From Amycolatopsis sp. CA-128772 (lineage in GTDB: Bacteria; Actinomycetota; Actinomycetes; Mycobacteriales; Pseudonocardiaceae): DNA of 40,000 nucleotides. The DNA lies in NCBI RefSeq assembly GCF_002904295.1, contig NZ_PPHG01000090.1, positions 1 to 40,000 on the forward strand. Direction: 5' to 3'. This document shows, piece after piece, positions 16,044 to 23,500 of this stretch (position 1 is the stretch's first letter; the number at the start of each line of letters is the position of its first letter). The notes under the pieces were generated by a model. It searched no databases and was not told where the DNA came from. It was given only the letters and a program-made list of their open reading frames with translations. A program made the position numbers and the translations under genes.

Positions 16044-16973
16044 GTCCGTCGCCGCGCGCAACGCGGCGAGCACGCCCGGGTCCGTCGCCGCGTGGCCGGC
16101 GCCCTCGAGCAGCGTCAGCTCCGAGCCCGGCCACGCCCGGTGCAGCTCGTACGCCGTTACCGGCGGGCACACCGTGTCGTAGCGGCCCTGGACCAGCACG
16201 CCCGGGATGCCGGCGAGCTTGCCCGCGTCGCGGATCAGCTGCCCGTCGTCGAGCCAGGCGCCGTGGCGGAAGTAGTGCACGGCGAGCCGGGCGAACGGCA
16301 GGGCGAACGCCGGATCGGCGTACTGGCGGACGAACGCCTCCTGCGGCACCACCGAGACCGTCGCGCCCTCCCAGGTGCTCCACGCGACCGCCGCCCGGTG
16401 CCGGACCTCCTCGGCCGGGTCGTCGAGCAGCTCGGCGTACGCGGCCAGCGGGTCGTCGCGGCCGGCCTCCGGAAGCGGGGCCAGGAACGCTTCCCACTCG
16501 CGCGGGAACAGGTGGGCCGCGCCGCCGCGGTAGATCCAGTCCAGCTCGCTCCGCCGGACGGTGAACACCCCGCGCAGGATCATTTCGCTGACCCGTGACG
16601 GGTGCGTCTCGGCGTAGGCGAGGGCCAGGGTGGCGCCCCACGAGCCGCCGAAGAGCTGCCAGCGTTCGATGCCGAGCCGCTCGCGCAGGGCCTCCATGTC
16701 GGCGACCAGGTGCCACAGCGTGTTGGCCGCGAGGTCGTCCGCACCCGGCGTCGACCGGCCGGACCCGCGCTGGTCGAACTGCAGGATCCGGTAGGCGGCC
16801 GGGTCGAAGTGCCGCCGGGTCATCGGGGCGATCCCGCTGCCGGGACCGCCGTGCAGGACCACCACCGGCTTCCCGGCCGGGTTCCCCGCCTCCTGGCAGC
16901 GGATCCGGTGCCCGTCGCCGACGTCCAGGAACCCTTCGGCGCGCGGGCCGATCGGCGGGTAGAGCTCGTCCAT
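16029..16973 (-). CDS. pip: Proline iminopeptidase (alpha/beta hydrolase)
   Basis: The gene encodes 314 residues, the usual length for peptidase family S33. The enzyme removes N-terminal proline from peptides in the cytoplasm. Visible motifs are the oxyanion HGGPGSG (41-47), FDQRGSGRS (67-74), the nucleophile Ser111 in GGSWGATLAL, a late VQGRYDTVCP with the catalytic Asp, and EGAGHAA with the catalytic His. I start at ATG 16973; longer frames run through the upstream repeats. There is no Shine-Dalgarno sequence, but CACAGT (plus strand 16980-16985) lies six bases upstream, fitting a leaderless message. That hexamer extends into the first copy of a 64-bp tandem repeat. Confidence 0.9.
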   Translation of the reverse strand: MDELYPPIGPRAEGFLDVGDGHRIRCQEAGNPAGKPVVVLHGGPGSGIAPMTRRHFDPAAYRILQFDQRGSGRSTPGADDLAANTLWHLVADMEALRERLGIERWQLFGGSWGATLALAYAETHPSRVSEMILRGVFTVRRSELDWIYRGGAAHLFPREWEAFLAPLPEAGRDDPLAAYAELLDDPAEEVRHRAAVAWSTWEGATVSVVPQEAFVRQYADPAFALPFARLAVHYFRHGAWLDDGQLIRDAGKLAGIPGVLVQGRYDTVCPPVTAYELHRAWPGSELTLLEGAGHAATDPGVLAALRAATDSFRE

Positions 16974-16982
16974 GCCGCCACT

Positions 16983-17157
16983 GTGACATCCGGGGCTTCG
17001 CCCCGGGCCGGGGGCTCCGCCACCCGGAACCCCCGAAGGAGTGGTGGTGACATCCGGGGCTTCGCCCCGGGCCGGGGGCTCCGCCACCCGGAACCCCCGA
17101 AGGACAGGTGGTGACATCCGCGGCCTCGGGCTCCACCACCCGGAACCCGAAAGAGCA
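16983..17157. repeat. Three-copy 64-bp tandem repeat with two hairpins per unit
   Basis: Units begin at 16983, 17047 and 17111, each with GTGACATCC. Copies 1 and 2 are almost identical. Each contains CCGGGGC-TTC-GCCCCGG, a stem with a very stable CUUCGG loop, followed by CGGGGG...CCCCCG around CTCCGCCACCCGGAA. Copy 3 is shorter: it has lost the first hairpin, but the second persists as TCGGG...CCCGA. The array lies immediately before the proline iminopeptidase gene. Similar G/C-rich extragenic elements are scattered in related genomes (from memory), so this resembles a REP-like element. Confidence 0.8.
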
Positions 17158-17229
17158 CCTGTGCCGCAGGGCCCCGGCCGCCGCCCCGGTGCCTCGCCGC
17201 CGGGTGCCGGGACGACGGCCGAGATAGGT

Positions 17230-17266
17230 GGGGACCCGCCCCCGCCGCCGGGCTGAGCGGGTCCCC
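17230..17266 (-). terminator. Terminator hairpin of the 30-codon gene
   Basis: GGGGACCCGC (17230-17239) and GCGGGTCCCC (17257-17266) form a perfect 10-bp stem with a 17-base G/C-rich loop, 13 bases past the stop codon of the small gene on the minus strand. There is no long U tract, which is common for actinobacterial terminators. Between here and the repeat array (17158-17229) I see nothing coding. Confidence 0.6.
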
Positions 17267-17279
17267 GGTTCGTGACGCG

Positions 17280-17372
17280 TCAGCGGCTGTCGGCCGCGTC
17301 CGCGAGGTTCGGAGGGGGAGCGAGTCCGATGCCGTCGGAGTGGTCACGACGGCCGGCGATCCGCACACGCAT
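17280..17372 (-). CDS. Small peptide gene, 30 residues, unrecognised
   Basis: The peptide starts MRVRIAGRRDHSDGIGLAPP and ends NLADAADSR. An ideal AGGAGG ribosome site lies seven bases before the ATG, one of the strongest in the window. A well-spaced promoter lies 54-83 bases upstream and a perfect hairpin follows the stop, so the gene is a self-contained transcription unit. The N-terminal third is basic (five Arg), the middle is Gly/Pro-rich and the end acidic. It has no Cys, no membrane segment, and no signal peptide, so it is not obviously a toxin, lanthipeptide or lasso precursor, and no maturation enzymes are nearby. It also lacks the Cys of known sulfur-related leader peptides. Synonymous sites are less G/C-rich than in neighbours (three CGT codons). 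Function unknown. Confidence 0.6.
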   Translation of the reverse strand: MRVRIAGRRDHSDGIGLAPPPNLADAADSR

Positions 17373-17425
17373 TTCCCGTCCTCCTCGTCGAGGTTCGATG
17401 CTTCGTCGTGGCGGCGACGGGCTAA

Positions 17426-17455
17426 ACGCTAAGCCACAAGTCGAACACCAGTCAA
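17426..17455 (-). promoter_or_regulatory. Predicted promoter of the 30-codon gene
   Basis: On the minus strand TTGACT (17455-17450) is followed after 18 bases by TAGCGT (17431-17426). Both match the vegetative consensus well. Transcription would start near 17419, giving a leader of about 47 bases that ends in the AGGAGG ribosome site. A cluster of TGTTC half-sites abuts and overlaps the -35 region. Confidence 0.6.
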
Positions 17456-17487
17456 GAACATGATTGATGTTCATGCATGTGAACATC
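17456..17487. promoter_or_regulatory. Palindrome cluster (candidate operator) between small gene and uppP
   Basis: GATGTTCA (17466-17473) and TGAACATC (17480-17487) form an 8-bp inverted repeat with spacer TGCATG. The same ATGTTC also pairs with GAACAT at 17456-17461, giving GAACAT-N5-ATGTTC. A related GAACAC lies at 17443-17448 inside the small-gene promoter. Three or four GAACAY half-sites in 45 bases point to a dimeric regulator binding cooperatively. The cluster is about 100 bp before uppP and just upstream of the small-gene promoter, so either or both could be the target. The remaining sequence to uppP (17488-17584) shows no clear promoter. Confidence 0.55.
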
Positions 17488-17584
17488 CGCTGTGAGGACG
17501 CTGAGCGCGCCCGTCCCCCTTGCCACCGGTTAACGAATGGGCCGGTACTTTCCGGTGTCGGATTCGCTGGAAAGAGGGTACGGA

Positions 17585-18514
17585 ATGTCCGCGGTGACCT
17601 ATGTCGAGGCGATTGTCGTCGGCGCCTTGCAAGGGGTGTCGGAATTGTTTCCGGTGTCCAGTCTCGGCCACAGCATCCTGCTGCCCGCCTGGCTCGGCGG
17701 GGCGTGGCAGCGGGACCTGAGCATCGGCAAGGATTCGCCGTACCTCGCGGTGCTCGTGGCGATGCACGTCGCCACCGCGCTCGCGCTGGTCCTGTTCTTC
17801 CGGAAGGACTGGGTGCGGATCATCGGCGGGCTGTGGACGTCGATCCGCCGCCGCGAAGTGCGCACGCCGGACCAGCGGCTGGCGTGGCTGCTGGTGCTCG
17901 CCACCATCCCGGTCGGGCTGGCCGGGCTGCTCTTCGAAAGCCTGCTGCGCGACTTCCTCGGCAAGCCGGTGCCGGCCGCGATCTTCCTCGCCCTCAACGG
18001 CGGAGTCCTCTACGCCGCCGAGAAGTTCTCCAAGCCGGGCAAGGCCGCGGCGGAAGCGGACACAGTGGACTTTTCGGCCGAGGACACGATGGTGATGCGG
18101 GCGGTCACCGTCGAGGAGGCGACCGACGTCCGGCTGGCGAAGCTGCGGGTCGGCGAGGCCGTGCTGATCGGTGCCGCGCAGATCCTCGCCCTGCTGCCGG
18201 GTATCAGCCGCTCGGGCATCACGATGGTCGCCGGCCTGCGCCGTGGACTGGGCCACGAGGACGCCGCGCGGTTCGCGTTCCTGCTCGCCACCCCGGTGAT
18301 CCTCGCCGCCGGCGTGCTCAAGATGCCGACGCTGTTCGCCCCCGAAAACCACGCTTCACTCGGCCCGGCGCTCGTCGGCAGCGTCATCGCCGGGGTCGCT
18401 TCGTACATTTCTGTCCGGTTCCTCACCGGATACTTCGAAACGCGCACTCTGACCCCGTTCGCCATTTACTGCGCGGTCGCCGGAATCGGCAGCCTGATCT
18501 TCTTCGCGGTCTGA
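17585..18514 (+). CDS. uppP: Undecaprenyl-diphosphate phosphatase
   Basis: This 309-residue polytopic membrane protein (BacA/UppP family) dephosphorylates undecaprenyl diphosphate to recycle the lipid carrier of cell-wall synthesis; overproduction is known to give bacitracin resistance. The two signature regions are QGVSELFPVSSLGHS (16-30), carrying the (E/Q)xxxE and Ser/His residues, and PGISRSGITMVAGLRRGL near residue 215. The usual SSTGH is SSLGH here. An insert (about 150-190) between the halves is charged and probably cytoplasmic. ATG 17585 has AGAGGG seven bases upstream; an upstream in-frame ATG lacks one. The ctaG-like gene starts one base after its stop. Confidence 0.93.
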   Translation: MSAVTYVEAIVVGALQGVSELFPVSSLGHSILLPAWLGGAWQRDLSIGKDSPYLAVLVAMHVATALALVLFFRKDWVRIIGGLWTSIRRREVRTPDQRLAWLLVLATIPVGLAGLLFESLLRDFLGKPVPAAIFLALNGGVLYAAEKFSKPGKAAAEADTVDFSAEDTMVMRAVTVEEATDVRLAKLRVGEAVLIGAAQILALLPGISRSGITMVAGLRRGLGHEDAARFAFLLATPVILAAGVLKMPTLFAPENHASLGPALVGSVIAGVASYISVRFLTGYFETRTLTPFAIYCAVAGIGSLIFFAV

Positions 18515-18515
18515 C

Positions 18516-19367
18516 GTGCCGCTGACGTTCGACGCACCGGCGGCCGGCAGCGTGCTCCTCCTGGGCACGCTCTACGTCCGCGCGGCCCGCGGCCGCGGCT
18601 GGCCACCGGGCCGCACGACGGCGTTCCTCGCCGGGCTCGCGACGATCGTCGTCGTCACCTGCTCCCCGCTGGCCGGCTACGACACGACGTTCTTCTGGGT
18701 CCGCGCGGTCCAGACGGTCACGCTGCTGATGATCACGCCGCTGCTGCTGGCCCTCGGCGCGCCGATCCGGCTGCTCCTGGACAGCCTCCCGCGCGCCGCC
18801 TGGCTGCGGCGGCACGGGCGCGGCCCGCTCGCCCGTGCCCTGACGTTCCCGCCGGTCGTCACGGCGGTCCTGGTCGCGCCGGTGCTGGTGCTGTACCTGA
18901 CCCCGCTCTACGACCTCACGCTGCGCTCACCGCTCGTGGACGGCCTCATGCGGCTCGTCCTCGTCCTGGCCGGCTTCACGTACTTCTGGACGCGCCTGGG
19001 CCTCGACCCGACGCCGCGGGCGGACCCCCACCTGGTGTCGGTGTGGATCGCGATCACCGAGGTCGTCTTCGACGGCGCGCTCGGCCTGGTCCTGTGGCTC
19101 GGCCCCCTGCTCGCGCCGGCGCACTACGCGGCCGCGCACCCGGGCCGGGGCCCGGACCCGCGCACGGACCAGATCATCGGCGCGGGCGTGCTGTGGATCG
19201 GCGGCGACGTCGCCGGCCTGCCGTTCGTCGTCGCGTTGTTCGTGCGGTGGGCCCGCGACGACGAACGGCGGGCGAAGCAGATCGACGCCCGGCTGGACGA
19301 GACACCCCCGACCGGCCTGTGGTGGGAGCACGACCCGGCGCTCGCGGAACGGTTCAAGCGCCGGTGA
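18516..19367 (+). CDS. CtaG-like cytochrome c oxidase assembly membrane protein
   Basis: The product is 283 residues with about seven membrane helices, of the caa3_CtaG family. Members are linked to assembly or copper delivery of cytochrome c oxidase. Typical segments are FWVRAVQTVTLLMITPLLLALGAP near residue 60-85, LTPLYDLTLRSPLVDGLMRL, and a late RTDQIIGAGVLWIGGDVAGLPF; actinobacterial CtaG proteins share the AGVLWIGGD-type helix. Members usually show a His near LMVQH; here the equivalent region reads RAVQT, so metal handling may differ. The GTG start lies one base after the uppP stop, implying coupling. The C-terminal 30 residues are charged and cytoplasmic. Confidence 0.8.
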   Translation: MPLTFDAPAAGSVLLLGTLYVRAARGRGWPPGRTTAFLAGLATIVVVTCSPLAGYDTTFFWVRAVQTVTLLMITPLLLALGAPIRLLLDSLPRAAWLRRHGRGPLARALTFPPVVTAVLVAPVLVLYLTPLYDLTLRSPLVDGLMRLVLVLAGFTYFWTRLGLDPTPRADPHLVSVWIAITEVVFDGALGLVLWLGPLLAPAHYAAAHPGRGPDPRTDQIIGAGVLWIGGDVAGLPFVVALFVRWARDDERRAKQIDARLDETPPTGLWWEHDPALAERFKRR

Positions 19368-19386
19368 CGACCAGGCTCCTCCAGCG

Positions 19387-19466
19387 CCCCAATGTGGCGT
19401 TCGGGGCGTCAGACGCACCGAACGCCACATTGGGTGCGTCAGACGCAACCAACGCCACATTGGGGC
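19387..19466. repeat. Extragenic palindromic element with AATGTGGCGTT arms
   Basis: Arm A (about 19387-19404) contains CCCCAATGTGGCGTTCGG. Two further copies of the arm in inverted orientation, with AACGCCACATTGGG, lie within 30-bp direct repeats at 19406-19435 and 19436-19465. Each unit begins with the perfect palindrome GCGTC-A-GACGC. The array fills the gap between two converging genes, ctaG-like and panB, and could act as a two-way terminator. Its exact repetition looks like a mobile REP-type element rather than a one-off terminator. Confidence 0.75.
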
Positions 19467-19480
19467 GCTCGGGGCGGCGG

Positions 19481-20350
19481 TCAGTCGTGGAACGTGTGTT
19501 CCGGGGCGGGGAACTCCCCGCGCCGGACGTCCTCGGCGAACGCCGTCGCCGCGTTCTGCAGCACCGTCGCCACGTCGGCGTAGCGCTTGACGAACCGCGG
19601 CGCCTTGCCGCGCCGCAGCCCGGCCATGTCCTGCCAGACGAGCACCTGGGCGTCGCAGTCCGGGCCGGCACCGATGCCGACCGTCGGGATCTTCAGCTCC
19701 GCCGTGACGCGCTTCGCGGCTTCGGCGGGCACCATCTCCATCACCACCGCGAACGCCCCGGCCTCCTGCAGCGCCAGCGCGTCGGCGAGCAGCACGTCCG
19801 CCGCTTCGCCGCGCCCCTGCACCCGGTAGCCGCCGAGGTTGTGTTCACTCTGCGGGGTGAACCCGATGTGACCCATCACCGGCACGCCGGCCGAGGTCAG
19901 CGCCTCGACGTGCGGGGCGAACCGGCGCCCGCCTTCGAGCTTCACGGCGTGCGCGCGGCCCTCCTTCATGAACCGCACCGACGTCTCCAGCGCCTGCTGC
20001 GGCGAGAGCTGGTACGAGCCGAACGGCAGGTCGGCGACCACCAGGGCCCGCTTGACCGACCGGGTGACCGCCCGGACCAGCGGCAGCAGCTCGTCCACCG
20101 TCACCGGCAGCGAGGTGTCGTAGCCGAACACGTTGTTGGCCGCGGAGTCGCCGACGAGCAGCACCGGGATCCCGGCTTCGTCGAACAACGCGGCGGTGTA
20201 CATGTCGTAGGCGGTGAGCATCGGCCACGGTTCGCCGCGTTCCTTGAGCTCACGCAGGTGGTGGACGCGGACCTTCCGGCCCGGGGCGGGTGCCGCGGGA
20301 GCGGCGGGCCCGGTGCCGTACGGGGCGGGTTCTTCGGCGCTGGCAGACAT
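19481..20350 (-). CDS. panB: 3-methyl-2-oxobutanoate hydroxymethyltransferase
   Basis: This 289-residue enzyme transfers a hydroxymethyl group from methylene-tetrahydrofolate to 2-oxoisovalerate, giving ketopantoate, the first committed step of pantothenate synthesis. The PanB barrel starts at about residue 27 with VRVHHLRELKERGEPWPMLTAYD. It continues with LLVGDSAANNVFGYDTSLPVT (metal-binding Asp in VGDS), VKLEGG, VPVMGHIGFTPQ, and the general-base Glu in VMEMVPAE. The first 25 residues are an Ala/Pro-rich extension of no evident function, common in actinobacterial PanB. A GGAAGGA sequence lies about 12 bases before the ATG. No panC or panD is nearby. It diverges from lysX. Confidence 0.95.
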   Translation of the reverse strand: MSASAEEPAPYGTGPAAPAAPAPGRKVRVHHLRELKERGEPWPMLTAYDMYTAALFDEAGIPVLLVGDSAANNVFGYDTSLPVTVDELLPLVRAVTRSVKRALVVADLPFGSYQLSPQQALETSVRFMKEGRAHAVKLEGGRRFAPHVEALTSAGVPVMGHIGFTPQSEHNLGGYRVQGRGEAADVLLADALALQEAGAFAVVMEMVPAEAAKRVTAELKIPTVGIGAGPDCDAQVLVWQDMAGLRRGKAPRFVKRYADVATVLQNAATAFAEDVRRGEFPAPEHTFHD

Positions 20351-20549
20351 CGTCGTCGACCGTCCTTCCCTCGAGGCCTCGGTGAGGTCCCCGGGTCGTG
20401 GAGCAGAGGCGTCTCACAGGGTGACACGCCCCCGGACCGGCACCGACCGCCTGCGACCAGCTTCACACCCCCGAGGACCATGGACGGTCAGCCTCCAGGT
20501 TGATGCCGGGGGACAACCAATCCGGGTTCACTCACGTCAAGAAGAGGGC

Positions 20550-23500
20550 ATGACCACCGAACGGCCGCGAAAGGCGACGAAACCACCCATGGGTACCCTC
20601 GCGAGCTCGCGTCCGCGCCTTCCCGTCTGGAAGGCGAAGGCCGGCGGCATCACCGCGACCGTCGTGCAGCTGGCCGCCGTGTTCTCGGTGGTCCTGCTGT
20701 TCACCAACGGCCCGCACGGACGGCTCCTCAACGGCATCGACATGGCGTTCTCGGCCCTCAGCGTGCCCACCAGCGCGAGCCTCGTGATGGTGCTGCTGCT
20801 GGTCGTCCTCGGCGGCGCCCTGCGCCGCCGGAAGGCGGCCGCGCTGTACACGCTGGTGCTGTTCCAGGTCGGCGGCCTGGTGCTCACCCTGGCCCTGCAG
20901 GCGACGCTGCTCTGGTCACCCGAACTGCTGACGCTGGGCCCCAAGCAGGTCCGGCACATCCCGGCGCAGCTGTGGGTGCTGACCCTGGCCGACATCGCCT
21001 CGATCGCGCTGATCGTGTTCCTGCTCGCGCTGCGCCCGGCCTTCCCGGCCCGGCTCGCGCCGAGCGCCTGGCGCGACGGCCTGGCCATGCTGTTCGGCGG
21101 CTTCGCCGTGGTCATCCTGGTCGGCTGGGGCCTGGCGGAGGCGTTCCCCGGCCACCTCGGCGACAGCTGGGAGCGGTTCGCCTGGGTCGTCAACCACGCC
21201 ACCGGTGAGAACCTGCAGCTGCGCCGGATCGGCGTCGGCGAGGGACCGGGCTGGCTCGACGTCTTCCTCGACCTCAGCGCGACCGCGGTCGCCACCGCGG
21301 CGCTGTACATGCTCTTCCGCGGTGTCCGCAGCCGCAGCCTGCGCACGGACGACGAAGAGCTGCGGCTGCGCCGGCTGCTCGCCGAACACGGCGAGGACGA
21401 CTCGCTCGGCTACTTCGCGACCCGGCGCGACAAGAGCGTCGTCTTCGCGCCGAACGGCCGCGCGGCGGTCACCTACCGCGTCCTCGGCGGCACCAGCGTC
21501 GCCAGCGCCGACCCGGTCGGCGACCCGGAGGCGTGGCCCGACGCGGTCCGCGCGTGGCTCGACGAGACGCGCACGTACGGCTGGACCCCGGGTGTGCTCG
21601 GGGCGAGTGAACGCGGCGCGAAGGCGTACACCGACGCGGGGCTGCGGGCCCTGGAGATCGGCGACGAAGCGGTCCTCGACGTCCGCGAGTTCAGCCTGGC
21701 CGGGCCGGAACGGCGGTCGGTGCGCCAGGCCGTCAAGCGCATCGAACGGGCCGGCTACACCTCGCGGGTCCGCCGCCACGGCGAGATCCCCGCGGCCGAG
21801 ATGACCGAGCTGCTCTGGCGGGCGCAGTCCTGGCGCGGCGCGGAGACCGAACGCGGCTTCTCGATGGCGCTGGGCCGGCTCGGCGACGCCAGCGACGGCC
21901 GCAGCGTGATGGTCGAGGCGTACGACGCCCGCGGCGAGCTGCGCGGGCTGCTGTCGTTCGTGCCGTGGGGCCGCCGCGGGCTTTCGCTGGACCTCATGCG
22001 CCGCGACCGCGACGCCGAGAACGGCCTCAACGAGTACCTGATCGCCGAGGTCGTCGCGGCCGCGCAGCACCTCGGCGCGCAGCGGATCTCGCTCAACTTC
22101 GCGATGTTCCGCGCGGTGTTCTCCGAAGGCGAGCGGATCGGCGCGGGACCGGTGCTGCGGGCCTGGCGCGGCATCCTGAGCGTGTTCTCCCGGTTCTTCC
22201 AGCTGGAGTCGCTGTACCGGTCGAACGCCAAGTACGGGCCGGACTGGGAGCCGCGGTTCCTCTGCTACTCCTCGGCCCGGCGGCTGCCGCGCGTCGGCAT
22301 CGTCGCGGGCGCGCTCGAAGGGTTCGTCCCGACCGGACGGGCGCGGTCGCTGCGGCTGGAGACGGTCGGCGACGACTTCGTCGCCCGCGTCCGGGAGATC
22401 GAGGAGTCGGCGGCGACGCCGGCGGCGAAGGCGGTGCGGCGGCCCGAGCAGGTCCGCGTCCGCATCGACAAGCTCGGCAAGCTGCGCGAGGCCGGCATCG
22501 ACCCCTACCCGGTCGGGTTCCGGCGCGACGACCACATCGGCGACGTCGTGGCGAAGTTCGGCGACCTGGCCCCGGACACCACCACCGGCCACCGCGTCCG
22601 GATCGCCGGGCGGGTGCTGAACCTGCGCGTCCTCGGCGGGCTGTGCTTCGCCCGCATCAAGGACTTCAGCGGCGAGATCCAGCTGATGCTCGAAGCCGGC
22701 GAACTCGACCTCACCCGCTGGCGGACCGGCGTAGACCTCGGCGACCACGTCGGCGTCAGCGGCCAGGTCGTCACCTCGAAGCGGGGCGAGCTCTCGGTGC
22801 TCGTCGACGAGTGGACGGTCACCGCGAAGTGCCTGCACCCGCTGCCCGACAAGCGGAAGGGCCTGACCGACCCGGAGACGCGGGTCCGGCAGCGCTACCT
22901 CGACCTGGCGGTCAACCCGGACTCGACGAACATGCTGCGGCTGCGGTCCACCGTGGTCCGCGCGGTGCGCGACCGGCTGCACCACGCCGACTACCTCGAG
23001 GTCGAGACGCCGATGCTGCAGACGGTGCACGGCGGCGCGAACGCCCGGCCGTTCGTCACCCACATCAACGCCTACGACATGCGGATGTACCTGCGGATCG
23101 CGCCCGAGCTGTACCTGAAGCGGCTCTGCGTGGCCGGCGTCGAGCGCGTCTTCGAGCTCAACCGCAACTTCCGCAACGAAGGCGTCGACGCGACGCACAA
23201 CCCCGAGTTCACGATGCTCGAGGCGTACCAGGCGTACGCGGATTACGACACGATGAGGACGCTGACGCGCGAGCTCGTCCAGCACGCGGCGGAAGCGGCG
23301 TACGGCGCCCAGATCGTGCGGCGGCCCGACGCCGGGGGGAAGCTCGTCGAGCACGACATCTCCGGCGACTGGCCGGTCGTGCCGGTCCACCAGGCCGTCT
23401 CGGCGGCGTTCGGCGAGGAGGTCGGCTCCGGGACGCCGGTGGCCGACCTGCGCCGCCTGTGCGTCGCCGCGGGTGTGCCGGTGGGGGAGGACCCGAGCCA

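Noticed and set aside
16983..17260. Small open frames through the 64-bp repeat (such as one at 17041-17256).
   Set aside because: They are translations of the hairpin repeats, lack ribosome sites and do not match any protein pattern.
17280..17372. The 30-residue peptide considered as a ribosomally made natural-product precursor or a cysteine-attenuation leader peptide.
   Set aside because: It has no Cys or core-like repeat, no maturation enzyme genes are near, it is divergent from uppP, and its own terminator follows rather than a regulated gene.
17456..17487. The palindrome cluster considered as a LexA (SOS) box.
   Set aside because: The actinobacterial SOS box is GAAC-N4-GTTC; here the spacing is GAAC-N9-GTTC and GTTC-N8-GAAC, so it does not fit.
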